Positions 34,181 through 44,167 of a stretch of DNA of 64,000 bases are shown here, piece by piece. Source of the DNA: Pseudomonas sp. (lineage in GTDB: Bacteria; Pseudomonadota; Gammaproteobacteria; Pseudomonadales; Pseudomonadaceae); contig NZ_JAUXMX010000024.1 of NCBI RefSeq assembly GCF_030683065.1, forward strand, positions 1-64,000. Reading direction: 5' to 3'. Below the pieces are notes generated by a model. The model did no database searches. It was not told where the DNA came from and worked only from the letters and a program-made list of their open reading frames with translations. The translations under genes and the position numbers were made by a program. Position 1 is the first letter of the stretch; each line of letters starts with the position of its first letter.

Positions 34181-35476
34181 TTACAGGATGTTGGAGTAGT
34201 CGGCTTCGATCCGGTCGAGGCTCAGGTGATTGAGGAAGTTGGAAAAGCACATCCAGGCCGACAGGGCATTCAGGTCCTGGAACTGCTGCGGCAGGTACTT
34301 GGGCGGTTGCACCAGGCCTTCGTCCACCAGTTTGCGCAGGGTGCGCATGTCTTCCAGGGTGGTCTTGCCGCAGAACAACAAGGGGATCTGTTCCAGCTTG
34401 CCTTTGCGCACGGCCAGCTGGATGTAGTTGTAGATCATGATGAAGCCCTTGAGGTAGGACAGATCCTTGGTGAACGGCAAACCTTGTGGCACCGAGCCGC
34501 GGAACACCCGGCTGGCGTTGCTGTAGCCGTCTTCCAGGCCATAACCCTGCTCGCGGAAGAACTCGAACACGTCGAGAAAATCGGCGCCCTCCTCGGCCAT
34601 GTGAATGGCGCGGGTGCGGTTGGTGAGCTTGCGCAGGCGGCTCGGGTAGGAGGCAAAGGTGATCACTTCCATCAGAATCGCCAAGCCTTCCTGGGTCACG
34701 GTGGACGATGGCGGCCCCTTGGACAGGAAGGTGCAGATCGGCTGGTTCAGGCCATTCAGGGTGGTGCCGACATGCACCAGGCCTTCATGCACTTCCAGCG
34801 CCCGCACGTCACGTTCATTGAACATGGCGTCGCTGCGAATCTTGATGTAGTCAGCGCCGGCGGCGGCATCGGCGAGAATGCCATCGGACTCGAACACCCG
34901 GATGGTGCTCTCCGCTTCGCCGAACACCTTATTCAGGCGACTCTGCAACAGGCTGACCGCGGTCTTGGCATTGAGGGTTTTCGCTTCGTCCTTGAGGTCG
35001 CCACGGTCGGCGATGTTGTTCAGGTAGTCGGACAGCATCAGGCCCAGGTCGGACAGGGTCGGATCACCGGCATGAAAGGCATCGGAGGCGGCGCCGTAGA
35101 GATCCTGGGAGATCAGGCCGAATTCGGTGGTGCCCCGCGCGTCGAGCATGCGGATAACCATGCGGTATTCGCGACACATGCGCCGCATGATCTGCCCAAC
35201 GGGATTGAACTGTCCAAGCTGGCGAGTGACATCGCGTTCGATGTTCTGGAACTCGAGCTTTTTCGCGCTGGAGTCAAAGCCCAGTGGCCGGCTCAGGTAG
35301 TAAGCCTGGTCGACCGCCGGCAGCACCTTGCCCTTGGCCTTGAGAAAACCCTCGCGAATGCTGTCGTCCCACTTCACCGCGTCCAGTATGCGGATCGGCG
35401 TCTGCGCCTCGACAATCCGCTCAGATAACGCCCGCACGATCAGTTGATAGTCGTCCAACCCGCTGTGACTGTTCAT
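34181..35476 (-). CDS. QEGLA-motif protein (DUF1704, putative metallopeptidase-like)
   Basis: This 431-aa cytoplasmic protein has the naming motif TQEGLAILME (about residues 249-258) and a preceding VHEGLVHVGTTLNG segment in which His-Glu-x-x-x-His resembles a metallopeptidase helix. Databases call this group flavohemoglobin expression-modulating QEGLA motif protein (DUF1704). The start at 35476 (MNSHSGLDDYQ) has GAGGGA upstream. The ORF start at 35527 lacks one. The stop codon lies only 11 bp from the tandem array. Confidence 0.85.
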   Translation of the reverse strand: MNSHSGLDDYQLIVRALSERIVEAQTPIRILDAVKWDDSIREGFLKAKGKVLPAVDQAYYLSRPLGFDSSAKKLEFQNIERDVTRQLGQFNPVGQIMRRMCREYRMVIRMLDARGTTEFGLISQDLYGAASDAFHAGDPTLSDLGLMLSDYLNNIADRGDLKDEAKTLNAKTAVSLLQSRLNKVFGEAESTIRVFESDGILADAAAGADYIKIRSDAMFNERDVRALEVHEGLVHVGTTLNGLNQPICTFLSKGPPSSTVTQEGLAILMEVITFASYPSRLRKLTNRTRAIHMAEEGADFLDVFEFFREQGYGLEDGYSNASRVFRGSVPQGLPFTKDLSYLKGFIMIYNYIQLAVRKGKLEQIPLLFCGKTTLEDMRTLRKLVDEGLVQPPKYLPQQFQDLNALSAWMCFSNFLNHLSLDRIEADYSNIL

Positions 35477-35629
35477 CGATCCCTCATGGTTTCTGACATT
35501 GACTGGGAGGCTGTGAAAAAAACCCACCTACTGCGACTGCTTTAACATCGGTAGCCCGTTCAGCGCGCAGCGACAACCCGCCCTGAGCCACGGTGCATTG
35601 CCTGCGACGAGTGACACCCTTCGCGCCGG

Positions 35630-36181
35630 CTATGGGCCGACGCGCTGATAGCGCGCGACTTCGATAAATACATCGGAATTGGCCTGGTCGTCGAGGTAGG
35701 CGAATACTGCGTCCAGCGGGCTGGAAATCAAAACGCCCTCTCCCTCCTGCGTATCGACGGGCTTGCCTTGCAATGTGCCCGCCTCAAGTTCCTGCAGGAT
35801 GCGATCGACGTCGAGGGTGTAGACCACCAGCTCATTGCCGGTGGTCAGCTCAAAGCCGGCGATGGCGAAGTTGCCGCCCAGGCGTTGCGGCAAGCCAGCC
35901 GACAGGTACCAGCGGCGTCCGTGGTGGGCGACGGTAAAGCCGTACCTTTCCAGGCTGTCCAGGTTATCCGGGCTGCCTTGGTAAGTTCTGGCCTCGTAGA
36001 GATTGGAGCCGGCACGGGTGATGTCGAGAAACAGCCACTCGCCCCATTCATTCTTGCGCGACCATTCGCCGAGCAGCGGCATGGGCGCCGCTTCATTGGC
36101 TGGAATCGGGTCGTTGAATGTCACCAGACAGCCACTCAAGAGCAGCAGGGACAAGACGATTACTGCGCGCCACGCGTTCAT
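35630..36181 (-). CDS. Lipoprotein (hypothetical)
   Basis: This 183-aa lipoprotein has a signal peptide (MNAWRAVIVLSLLLLSGC) and a LLSGC lipobox, so it would be anchored in the envelope. The mature part is beta-rich, with GEWSRKNEWGEWLFLDI near the start. The start at 36181 is supported by GGAGAG upstream. It overlaps the end of a weakly supported ORF upstream (ATGA). The family is unnamed to me. Confidence 0.7.
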   Translation of the reverse strand: MNAWRAVIVLSLLLLSGCLVTFNDPIPANEAAPMPLLGEWSRKNEWGEWLFLDITRAGSNLYEARTYQGSPDNLDSLERYGFTVAHHGRRWYLSAGLPQRLGGNFAIAGFELTTGNELVVYTLDVDRILQELEAGTLQGKPVDTQEGEGVLISSPLDAVFAYLDDQANSDVFIEVARYQRVGP

Positions 36182-36408
36182 TTCGCTCTCCGTGTGAAAA
36201 CAGGTCGAGGATCCCCATCGGGACGTACCACCGCAAGCGCACATCCCAGAGGTGCCAACAGTACATCGGTGCAGCGTTTAAGAATGATCAACGTGTCACC
36301 CAACTGCACGATCCCGCCATGCCAGCCTTGATATTCCATCCCGACGATAATCGCCGTCAACAGCCTGGTTTCCTGCCCCTTGGCCTGGGATGGCGTGCGA
36401 GCGGACAA
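36178..36408 (-). CDS. Questionable small ORF upstream of the lipoprotein
   Basis: The 76-codon frame opens with TTG, and an internal ATG at 36339 would give 53 aa (MEYQGWHGGIVQLGDTLIILKR). Neither start has a clear ribosome site. In favour, its stop overlaps the lipoprotein start (ATGA), as in coupled genes, and the composition is protein-like. No family is recognised. It could be a 5' remnant. Confidence 0.3.
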   Translation of the reverse strand: MSARTPSQAKGQETRLLTAIIVGMEYQGWHGGIVQLGDTLIILKRCTDVLLAPLGCALAVVRPDGDPRPVFTRRAK

Positions 36409-36471
36409 ACATCACGCACACAGCGACCTTGCCAAGCCGTATTGCGCAGAATAAATCCGCAGCCAGACAGC

Positions 36472-36495
36472 AAAAAGCCGCCCGAAGGCGGCTTT
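36472..36495 (-). terminator. lysS terminator
   Basis: AAAAAGCCGCCCGAAGGCGGCTTT lies five bases after the lysS stop. Read on the minus strand it is a GC-rich stem with a UUCG-type loop followed by TTTTT. Confidence 0.9.
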
Positions 36496-36499
36496 GGTT

Positions 36500-38017
36500 T
36501 TACGCTTGCGGGCGCATGTGCGGGAAGAGGATCACATCGCGGATCGACGGCGCATTGGTCAACAGCATCACCAAACGGTCGATGCCGATACCTTCACCGG
36601 CGGTGGGCGGCATCCCGTACTCCAGGGCGCGGACGAAGTCGGCATCGTAATGCATGGCCTCGTCGTCGCCGGCGTCCTTGTCGGCCACCTGGGCATGGAA
36701 GCGCTCGGCCTGGTCTTCCGCGTCGTTCAACTCGGAATAGGCGTTGGCGATTTCACGACCACCGATAAACAGCTCGAAACGATCGGTGACGTTCGGGTTG
36801 TCATCGTTACGGCGAGCCAGCGGCGATACTTCAAACGGGTATTGGGTAATGAAGTGCGGCTGCTCCAGTTTGTGCTCGACCAACTCTTCGAAAATCATTA
36901 CCTGCAGCTTACCCAAGCCTTCAAAACCGAGCACCTTGGCGCCGGCCTGCTTGGCGATGGCGCGGGCCTTGTCGATATCGTTCAGGTCGTCGGCGCTCAG
37001 CTCGGGGTTGTACTTGAGGATCGAGTCGAACACCGACAGGCGCACGAACGGCTCGCCGAAATGGAACACTTTGTCGCCGTAGGGCACGTCGGTCGAACCC
37101 AGCACCAACTGCGCCAGCTCGCGGAACAGCTCCTCGGTGAGGTCCATGTTGTCTTCGTAATCGGCGTACGCCTGATAGAACTCCAACATGGTGAACTCGG
37201 GGTTGTGCCGGGTCGACACGCCTTCGTTACGGAAGTTGCGGTTGATCTCGAAGACCCGCTCGAAGCCACCGACCACCAGACGCTTGAGGTACAACTCCGG
37301 CGCGATGCGCAGGTACATGCCCATGTCCAGCGCGTTGTGGTGGGTCTCGAACGGCTTGGCCGCAGCGCCGCCGGGGATGGTCTGCAGCATCGGCGTTTCC
37401 ACTTCAAGGAAATCGCGCTGCATCAGAAACTGGCGAATGTGCGCGATCACCTGGGAGCGCACACGGAAGGTGTGGCGCACGTCTTCGTTGACGATCAGGT
37501 CGACGTAGCGCTGGCGATAGCGCTGCTCGGTGTCGGTGAGGCCGTGGTGCTTGTCCGGCAGCGGGCGCAGCGACTTGGTCAGCAGGCGCACGCTGGTCAT
37601 TTCCACGTACAGATCGCCCTTGCCGGAGCGGGCCAGGGTGCCTTCGGCGGCAATGATGTCGCCCAAGTCCCAGTGCTTGACCTCGGCCAGTTTTTCTTCC
37701 GGCAGGGTCTTGCGGTTGACGTAGACCTGGATGCGCCCGCTCATGTCCTGAATAACCATGAAGGAGCCGCGATTGAGCATGATGCGACCAGCCACCTTGA
37801 CCGGGATAGCGGCTTCGGCCAGCTCTTCCTTGGTCTTGTCGACGTACTGCTTCTGCAAGTCGGCGCAGTAGCTGTCGCGGCGGAAATCATTGGGGAAGGC
37901 ATTACCCTGCTCACGCGCAGCCGCAAGTTTTTCCTTGCGCAGGGCAATCAGCTTGTTTTCTTCCTGCAGCCGGTCTTCGTGGGAGAGGGCCTGGTGGTCG
38001 GATTGTTGGTCGCTCAT
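36500..38017 (-). CDS. lysS: Lysyl-tRNA synthetase (class II)
   Basis: This 505-aa enzyme charges tRNA-Lys. An N-terminal OB-fold anticodon-binding domain (about residues 65-170, [19 protein letters not shown]) precedes the class II catalytic core. Motif 2 is [21 protein letters not shown] and motif 3 is [15 protein letters not shown]. Length is normal. It follows prfB with a 153-bp gap that holds REP-like sequence, and it ends in a strong terminator. The large plus-strand ORF across it is a shadow. Confidence 0.97.
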   Translation of the reverse strand: MSDQQSDHQALSHEDRLQEENKLIALRKEKLAAAREQGNAFPNDFRRDSYCADLQKQYVDKTKEELAEAAIPVKVAGRIMLNRGSFMVIQDMSGRIQVYVNRKTLPEEKLAEVKHWDLGDIIAAEGTLARSGKGDLYVEMTSVRLLTKSLRPLPDKHHGLTDTEQRYRQRYVDLIVNEDVRHTFRVRSQVIAHIRQFLMQRDFLEVETPMLQTIPGGAAAKPFETHHNALDMGMYLRIAPELYLKRLVVGGFERVFEINRNFRNEGVSTRHNPEFTMLEFYQAYADYEDNMDLTEELFRELAQLVLGSTDVPYGDKVFHFGEPFVRLSVFDSILKYNPELSADDLNDIDKARAIAKQAGAKVLGFEGLGKLQVMIFEELVEHKLEQPHFITQYPFEVSPLARRNDDNPNVTDRFELFIGGREIANAYSELNDAEDQAERFHAQVADKDAGDDEAMHYDADFVRALEYGMPPTAGEGIGIDRLVMLLTNAPSIRDVILFPHMRPQA

Positions 38018-38049
38018 GGTCTTTTCTATCTGCCTGGCGTGTAGTGCGA

Positions 38050-38125
38050 TCTGGGTAGGAGCCAGCTTGCTGGCGATGCTCTTTCGTGGCGAATCGGCGG
38101 AATGTCAGGTCGCCGGATCGCCGGA
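38050..38125. repeat. REP-like sequence between prfB and lysS
   Basis: GTAGGAGCCAGCTTGCTGGCGATG... is the classical Pseudomonas REP type, with internal CCAGCTTGCTGG dyad. A degenerate partner GTCGCCGGATCGCCGGAC follows. Confidence 0.6.
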
Positions 38126-38170
38126 CCACAGCAAGGACTAGGCGTCCCCCTGGCTCCTGGATAATTAGGT

Positions 38171-39266
38171 TTACAGCCCCTGTTTCAGGCTGGCCACCAG
38201 GTACTCGTCGATATCGCCGTCGAGCACGTTGACACAGTCACTGCGCTCGACGTTGGTGCGCAGATCCTTGATCCGCGACTGATCGAGTACGTAGGAGCGA
38301 ATCTGATGCCCCCAACCGATGTCCGATTTGCTGTCTTCCAGCACCTGCGAGGCGGCGTTGCGCTTCTGCACTTCCTGCTCGTACAAGCGCGCCCGCAGCA
38401 TCTTCATCGCGGTGTCTTTGTTGGCGTGCTGGGAGCGTTCGTTCTGACAGCAGACCACGGTATTACTTGGCACGTGGGTAATGCGCACGGCCGAGTCGGT
38501 GGTGTTTACGTGCTGCCCGCCGGCCCCGGAGGAGCGGTAGGTATCGATGCGCAGGTCCGACGGATTGATATCGATCTCGATGTTGTCGTCGATTTCCGGC
38601 GAGACGAACACCGCGGTGAACGAGGTGTGACGACGGTTGCCGGAGTCGAACGGGCTCTTGCGCACCAGGCGGTGCACGCCGATCTCGGTGCGCAGCCAAC
38701 CAAAGGCGTACTCACCCTTGATATGCAGGGTCGCGCCCTTGATCCCGGCGACTTCACCGGCGGACAGCTCCATGATGGTGGCGTCAAAACCGCGTTTGTC
38801 AGCCCAGCGCAGGTACATACGCAGCAGCATGTTGGCCCAGTCCTGGGCTTCGGTGCCGCCGGAACCAGCCTGGATGTCCAGGTAGGCGTTGTTGGCATCC
38901 ATCTCGCCGCTGAACATGCGGCGGAACTCCATCTTCTCGAGAATCCCGCGCAGGCGCTCAATCTCGGCCGCGACATCGTCGACGGCGCCCTGGTCTTCCT
39001 CTTCGGCGGCCATTTGCAGCAGGTCGCGTGAGTCGACCAGGCTGCCGTCGAGGTCGTCGATGGTGTCGACGATCAACGCCAGAGAGGCACGCTCACGCCC
39101 CAGATTCTGGGCGTATTCGGGGTTGTTCCAGACGTTCGGGTCTTCGAGCTCGCGGTTTACTTCAACTAGCCGATCATGCTTTTGATCGTAGTCAAAGATA
39201 CCCCCGAATAGTCAGGGTGCGCTCGGAGAGGTCCTTGATGCTGTTCAGGATCGGGTTGATTTCCAT
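38171..39266 (-). CDS. prfB: Peptide chain release factor 2 with programmed +1 frameshift
   Basis: RF2 releases peptides at UGA and UAA. The first 24 codons ([24 protein letters not shown], 39266-39195) end at an in-frame UGA (39194-39192). Translation must skip one base in CTTTGAC to continue with GAC at 39193 to 38171. The GGGGG-TATCTTTGAC context shows the usual stimulatory SD-like run. The product is 364 aa. The GGQ motif ([13 protein letters not shown]) and the SPF anticodon-like tripeptide ([10 protein letters not shown]) are both present. It precedes lysS, as in many gammaproteobacteria. Confidence 0.97.
39191..39197 (-). promoter_or_regulatory. prfB autoregulatory frameshift site
   Basis: CTTTGAC on the minus strand, preceded by TTCGGGGGTAT, is the programmed +1 slip site. 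Low RF2 favours slipping and raises RF2 synthesis, which is established for prfB in many bacteria. Confidence 0.95.
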
Positions 39267-39380
39267 GGCTGGCGGCACTCGCAGGTGAAACTTTCGGAAA
39301 AGCCGGCGAGTATACCGTAATCGCAGTAACTCTGGCAGCCTGCGCCCCCACGATTGGCCAAACGGCAGGCTCGTCATTGC

Positions 39381-41036
39381 TCAGCCAGCAACACCCTCGC
39401 CCACCGGCAGCGCTACCGTCGCCCCTGAGCGGGACGGCGGTGTGAGGATCAGTTCGGCGGCTTTCTCGGCGATCATCAGCACCGGCGAACAGGTGTTGCC
39501 GGAAACGATGGTGGGCATGACCGAGGCATCGGCGATGCGCAGCCCCGGCACGCCGTGCACACGCAGTTGCGCATCGACCACCGCATCCCGCCCCTGGCCC
39601 ATCTTGCAGGTGCCGACCGGGTGGAAAATCGTGGTACCGATCTCCCCCGCCGCCCGCTGCAGGTCTTCCTGGCTCTGGTAACTCGGCCCCGGTTTGTATT
39701 CCTCGGGCTTGAATGCCGCCAGTGCCGGCGCGGCAACGATGCGTCGGGTCAGGCGAATGGCGTCGGCGGCCACCCGCAGATCGCGTTCATCACTCAGGTA
39801 ATTGGGCTGGATCAACGGCGCCTGCGCAGCGTCCAACGAGCGGATTTCGACCTTGCCACGACTGTACGGACGCAGGTTGCACACCGAAGCGGTGAAGGCA
39901 GGGAAGCTGTGCAGCGGCTCGCCAAAACGTTCCAGCGACAGCGGCTGCACATGGTATTGCAGGTTGGCCGACGGCTGCTCGGCACTGGAACGGGCGAACG
40001 CGCCCAACTGGCTCGGCGCCATGGCCAACGGGCCGCTACGTTTGAGCAGATACTCCAGGCCCATACCCAATTTGCCCCACAAGCTGCCGGCGATCTGGTT
40101 GAGGGTCGGTACACCGCTAACCTGGTAGATCAGGCGCAGTTGCAGGTGATCCTGCAGGTTCTCGCCCACACCGGCCAGCTCATGCTGCACGGCGATGCCG
40201 AGGCGCTGCAATAGCGGACGCGGGCCGATCCCCGAGCGCTGCAACAACGCTGGCGTGCCGATCGAGCCAGCACACAGAATGATCTCACGGCGCGCGCGGA
40301 TCAGCCGCTCACTGCCCTGCCAGCGCAAACTCAGCGCGTCGGCCCGGCCCCCTGCAAGAATTACTCGCTGCACCTCGGCATCGGTCACTACGCGCAGATT
40401 GGGGCGCTGGCGAATATCGCGCAGGAAGGCTTTCGATGCATTCCAGCGCACGCCACGGCGCTGATTGACCTGAAAGTAGCTGCAACCCTCGTTATCGCCC
40501 GCGTTGAAATCTTCGATACTGGCAATACCGCTCTGCCCAGCCGCCTGACGGAAGGCCTCCAGCACCTGCCAGGACAGACGCTGGCGCTCGACCCGCCACT
40601 CGCCTGCCGCGCCATGCACCTCGCTGCTGCCGGCGAAATGGTTCTCCGTGCGCTTGAATAGCGGCAACACATCACCCCAGGCCCAGCCCGGATTGCCCGC
40701 CGCCGCCCAAGCATCGTAGTCGCGGGCCTGGCCGCGCATGTAGATCATGCCGTTGATTGACGAGCTGCCGCCGAGCACGCGGCCCCGCGGGTATTTCAAC
40801 GCACGCCCGTTCAACCCGGGCTCGGCCTCGGTTTCATAGCACCAGTCGGTACGCGGGTTGCCAATGCAATACAGGTAGCCGACCGGGATATGAATCCAGG
40901 GGTAGTTGTCACGCCCGCCCGCCTCCAGCAGCAACACCCGCACCGCAGGGTCTGCCGACAGTCGATTGGCCAACAGGCAACCGGCCGGCCCGGCACCGAC
41001 GATCAGGTAGTCGTAACTGTCATCGAGTTGCTGCAT
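39381..41036 (-). CDS. GMC-family FAD alcohol/choline dehydrogenase
   Basis: This 551-aa flavoprotein has the N-terminal dinucleotide motif YDYLIVGAGPAGCLLANRLS. GMC signature 1 is YPRGRVLGGSSSINGMIYMRG and signature 2 is CAGSIGTPALLQRSGIG. The C-terminal catalytic His is FHPVGTCKMG, and Asn is in VSGNTCSPVLMI. It oxidises an alcohol, passing electrons to a quinone or acceptor. It is similar in layout to AlkJ, so it could use alkanols made by the AlkB in this window, though it is not adjacent. The start at 41036 has GAGG at good distance. The ORF start at 41057 does not. Confidence 0.88.
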   Translation of the reverse strand: MQQLDDSYDYLIVGAGPAGCLLANRLSADPAVRVLLLEAGGRDNYPWIHIPVGYLYCIGNPRTDWCYETEAEPGLNGRALKYPRGRVLGGSSSINGMIYMRGQARDYDAWAAAGNPGWAWGDVLPLFKRTENHFAGSSEVHGAAGEWRVERQRLSWQVLEAFRQAAGQSGIASIEDFNAGDNEGCSYFQVNQRRGVRWNASKAFLRDIRQRPNLRVVTDAEVQRVILAGGRADALSLRWQGSERLIRARREIILCAGSIGTPALLQRSGIGPRPLLQRLGIAVQHELAGVGENLQDHLQLRLIYQVSGVPTLNQIAGSLWGKLGMGLEYLLKRSGPLAMAPSQLGAFARSSAEQPSANLQYHVQPLSLERFGEPLHSFPAFTASVCNLRPYSRGKVEIRSLDAAQAPLIQPNYLSDERDLRVAADAIRLTRRIVAAPALAAFKPEEYKPGPSYQSQEDLQRAAGEIGTTIFHPVGTCKMGQGRDAVVDAQLRVHGVPGLRIADASVMPTIVSGNTCSPVLMIAEKAAELILTPPSRSGATVALPVGEGVAG

Positions 41037-41159
41037 CGGCGACCTCGCTCTAGCCATTGCTGTTCGAAAGAAAACAGCCTAGCCGCCCGGCTAGCCGAGC
41101 AGTATGGTCTTTTGGTCTGAGATGGATTCAGCTGTAGAGCTGTAGATCCTATGTTCGTA

Positions 41160-41337
41160 TGCAAGGTCTGCGGAATCGTAGGGTGGATGACGCCTTTTTC
41201 ATCCACCAATAGCGATGGCGGATGCAAAAGGCGTCAGCTACACGCCCCCATCCAACCTGCACCGCTCTCGTAGCCTGGATGAAATCCAGGGACGATGCGC
41301 CAGGAAAGGGCGCTGCCCCGGATGGCATCCGGCTACA
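41160..41337. repeat. Composite intergenic repeat, copy 2
   Basis: GCAAGGTCTGCGGAATCGTAGGGTGGATGACGC...ATCCACCAATAGCG...AAAGGCGTCAGCTAC matches 11844-12022 in the same orientation and is followed by a degenerate REP hairpin (GTAGCCTGGATGAAATCCAGGG). It occupies most of the 311-bp gap between the GMC and TerB-like genes, which holds no gene. Confidence 0.7.
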
Positions 41338-41347
41338 GGGGCGCATT

Positions 41348-42076
41348 TCAGCCGGCGTTCAGCTCCACGCGCACCTGGGCTTCCAGCTCACTTTTCAGCG
41401 CAGGGTCGAGCTTGAGCTGACGGGCCAGTTCTTCCAGGTAGGCGCGCTCCATGAAGTGCTCCTCATCGACCATCAGCACGCTGGCGATATACATCTCGGC
41501 AGCCATTTCCGGACTGGTCGCCGCGCGCGCCACGTCGGCTGGATCGAGCGGTTTGTTGAGCTCGGCCTCAAGCCAGCGCTGCAACTCGGCGTCATTGGTC
41601 AACTTGGCCAACTCGCCTTCGATGAGTTGACGCTCACGCGCATCGACATGCCCGTCCGCCTTGGCTGCGGCCACCAACGCCTTGAGAATGCCCTGGCTAT
41701 GCACTTCGACCTGCGGCGCCGGCAAGCGGTCGAGGGTTTGCGGTTCGCCCTGCGGTGCTTGTGCCTGCTGCGCTTGCCAATTGCCGTAAGCCTTGTAGGC
41801 AATCACCCCGAGCGCAGCCAGGCCGCCATAGGTCAGCGCCTTGCCGCCCAGCTTGCGGGCGCTCTTGTTACCCAGCAGCAAACCCATGGCGCCGCCCGCC
41901 AAAGCGCCGCCACCGGCACCGGACAGCAGGCTACCCAACCCACCCGCAGCCCCACCTGACAACAAACCGCCTAAACCACCCGCAGCGGAGCCCTTGCCGG
42001 GGTTCTGTCCAGCCTTGTTTTGCAGCAAATCCTGGCCGGATTTGAGTAGCTGATCGAGCAAACCACGCGTATTCAT
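41348..42076 (-). CDS. DUF533/TerB-like protein
   Basis: This 242-aa protein starts with a short helix, then a Gly/Leu-rich zipper (about residues 25-75, GGLGGLLSGGAAGGLGSLL) that may insert in the inner membrane. One hydrophobic stretch follows (LTYGGLAALGVIAYKAYG). The C-terminal ~130 residues form a TerB-like helical domain (KALVAAAKADGHVDARERQLIEGEL). The layout matches DUF533/YebE. The start at 42076 has AGGAG upstream. The biochemical role is unknown. Confidence 0.82.
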   Translation of the reverse strand: MNTRGLLDQLLKSGQDLLQNKAGQNPGKGSAAGGLGGLLSGGAAGGLGSLLSGAGGGALAGGAMGLLLGNKSARKLGGKALTYGGLAALGVIAYKAYGNWQAQQAQAPQGEPQTLDRLPAPQVEVHSQGILKALVAAAKADGHVDARERQLIEGELAKLTNDAELQRWLEAELNKPLDPADVARAATSPEMAAEMYIASVLMVDEEHFMERAYLEELARQLKLDPALKSELEAQVRVELNAG

Positions 42077-42377
42077 CAACACGTCTCCTAGGTAGACAAA
42101 GTGAAAATATGACCGCCAGAGTAAATCGAAAATCCCCGCAATTGCCGAAGGATTGCGTCGAGATATTGCAGGGTTTTTCACGCTGCCGAGCGGCAAAAAT
42201 GCCTCGCCCAATCAGTTAGCCGACGTACGACTGCAGCCACGCCCAGCAGGCTGCAGATGACCTTGAGCAATCCGCAATCCGTAGGGTGCTACTCGCCGCA
42301 AGCAGTGCAGCAGAATTCATCGGCGCAGCACAAACGTTGGCGGACGGCCGCCCCACTGGCAGGCAGCGGGCGACACC
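42077..42377. other. Gap without a supported gene
   Basis: These ~300 bp between the TerB-like gene and the recJ stop show no ORF with family resemblance and no clear terminator. CTGCAGCC...GGCTGCAG near 42230 is a minor dyad. Confidence 0.4.
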
Positions 42378-44090
42378 TCAACGTGGCGCCAGGTGCGCCA
42401 CCATCAGCTGCACGCTTTCCCGACCGCGGAATTCGTTGACGTCGAGTTTGTAGGCCGCCTCGACCCAGCGCACAGTGGGGTTGGGCCAGATTTCGCGATC
42501 TACATTGAAGGCGATACCGTCCAGAGTCTGGCCGCCGCATTCGGTCTTCAGCACCATTTTGAGGTGTTTGTCGCCGACCAGACGCTGCTGCACCACCTGG
42601 AACACGCCATGGAACAACGGCTCGGGGAAGTGCTGGCCCCAAGGGCCGGCATTGCGCAGTTCCTTGGCCAGAGGCAGGTGAAACTCTTCGACCGACAAGC
42701 TGCCGTCGGATAGCAGGCGCCCGGTCAGGTCATCTTCATCAAGCTGGCGCCGCACCTCGGCATCGAAGGCCGCGGCAAAGGCACCGAAGTTGGCCTCAGG
42801 CAGGGACAAGCCCGCCGCCATGGCGTGACCGCCGAACTTGCTGATCAGCTGCGGATGCCTGGCGGCAACAGCATCCAGCGCATCACGAATATGAAAGCCC
42901 GGCACCGAGCGCGCCGAGCCCTTGAGCACGCCGTCGCCGGCATCAGCAAAGGCGATGGTCGGCCGGTGGTAACGCTCCTTCATGCGCGAAGCGAGAATGC
43001 CGATCACACCCTGGTGCCAATCCGCGTCGAACAGGCACAAGCCGAACGGCATGTCTTCCAGCGGCAGGTCCTTGAGCTGGGCCAGGGCCTCGCGCTGCAT
43101 GCCCTGCTCGATGGCCTTGCGGTCCTGGTTGAGCTGATCCAGCTCCACCGCCATGTCGCGGGCCAGGGCTTGATCTTCGCAGAGCAGGCACTCGATCCCC
43201 AGACTCATGTCGTCCAGACGCCCGGCCGCATTCAGGCGCGGGCCTATGATAAAGCCCAGGTCGGTGGAGGTGATGCGCTCCGGCTGGCGTCCCGCCACGT
43301 CGAGAATGGCGCGCAGGCCCGGCCTTGCACGGCCGGCACGAATCCGCGCCAGGCCCTGATGAACCAGAATGCGGTTATTGGCATCCAGCGGCACCACGTC
43401 GGCGACGCTGCCCAGCGCCACCAGGTCGAGCAGCTCGGCCAGATTCGGCTCCGGACGCTGAGCGTTGAACCAGCTCAGCTCACGCAAGCGCGCACGCAAC
43501 GCCAGCAGCACATAGAAAATCACCCCGACCCCGGCCATCGCCTTGCTCGGGAACTCGCAGCCCAGCTGATTGGGATTGACGATGGCATCCGCTGCCGGCA
43601 GCTCGGCTCCCGGCAAGTGGTGGTCGGTGACCAGCACCGTCAGCCCCGCCGCCTTGGCTGCCGCCACGCCTTCGACGCTGGAGATACCGTTGTCCACGGT
43701 AATCAGCAACTGCGGCTGGCGCTGCAGCGCTACTGCGACGATTTCCGGGGTCAGGCCGTAGCCATACTCGAACCGGTTCGGCACCAGATAGTCGACGTGG
43801 GCCGCGCCGAGCATGCGCAAACCGAGCATGCCCACCGTGCTGGCGGTGGCGCCATCGGCGTCGAAGTCACCGACGATCAGCATGCGTTGGCCTTGTTCCA
43901 GCCCCTGCACCAGCAGTTCGACCGCCGCCTCAATGCCCTTGAGCTGCTGATAGGGCAGCAGACGCGCCAGGCCCTTGTCCAACTCGGCCACCGACTGCAC
44001 GCCACGGGCGGCATACAGACGGGTCAACAGCGGCGGCAGATTGCCCAGATCGGGCAGGATGGCGGGTAGCGGGCGGGCTTCAATGCGCAT
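42378..44090 (-). CDS. recJ: Single-strand-specific 5'-3' exonuclease RecJ
   Basis: This 570-aa DHH-family exonuclease acts in recombination and mismatch repair. The metal-binding motifs are present: GDFDADGATAS (motif I), DNGISS, VTDHHLPG (DHH) and the DHHA1 region with KFGGHAMAAGLSL. A C-terminal OB domain completes the fold. Length is typical. I prefer the ATG at 44090 (MRIEARPLP). The ATG six bases upstream is possible, and the ORF start at 44207 runs into a REP hairpin. It is downstream of yaeQ on the same strand, separated by two structured repeats. Confidence 0.95.
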   Translation of the reverse strand: MRIEARPLPAILPDLGNLPPLLTRLYAARGVQSVAELDKGLARLLPYQQLKGIEAAVELLVQGLEQGQRMLIVGDFDADGATASTVGMLGLRMLGAAHVDYLVPNRFEYGYGLTPEIVAVALQRQPQLLITVDNGISSVEGVAAAKAAGLTVLVTDHHLPGAELPAADAIVNPNQLGCEFPSKAMAGVGVIFYVLLALRARLRELSWFNAQRPEPNLAELLDLVALGSVADVVPLDANNRILVHQGLARIRAGRARPGLRAILDVAGRQPERITSTDLGFIIGPRLNAAGRLDDMSLGIECLLCEDQALARDMAVELDQLNQDRKAIEQGMQREALAQLKDLPLEDMPFGLCLFDADWHQGVIGILASRMKERYHRPTIAFADAGDGVLKGSARSVPGFHIRDALDAVAARHPQLISKFGGHAMAAGLSLPEANFGAFAAAFDAEVRRQLDEDDLTGRLLSDGSLSVEEFHLPLAKELRNAGPWGQHFPEPLFHGVFQVVQQRLVGDKHLKMVLKTECGGQTLDGIAFNVDREIWPNPTVRWVEAAYKLDVNEFRGRESVQLMVAHLAPR

Positions 44091-44107
44091 GTTCATTCTT
44101 TTTCGTG

Positions 44108-44161
44108 TAGGGCGGGTGCAACCCGCCGGGTTCCTTGCTTGGCGGGTTGCACCCGCCCCAC
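44108..44161. repeat. Perfect 17-bp inverted repeat (REP hairpin) upstream of recJ
   Basis: GGCGGGTGCAACCCGCC (44111-44127) pairs perfectly with GGCGGGTTGCACCCGCC (44141-44157). Each arm is itself a dyad. It has the form of a Pseudomonas REP element and lies about 20 bp upstream of the recJ start. Confidence 0.75.
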
Positions 44162-44167
44162 GGCAAT

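Noticed and set aside
33752-35428. 558-aa plus-strand ORF
   Set aside because: Its first third is the tandem REP array and the rest is antisense to the QEGLA-motif gene.
36494-38044. 516-aa plus-strand ORF
   Set aside because: It is exactly antisense to lysS, whose class II synthetase motifs are complete. This is a high-GC shadow frame.
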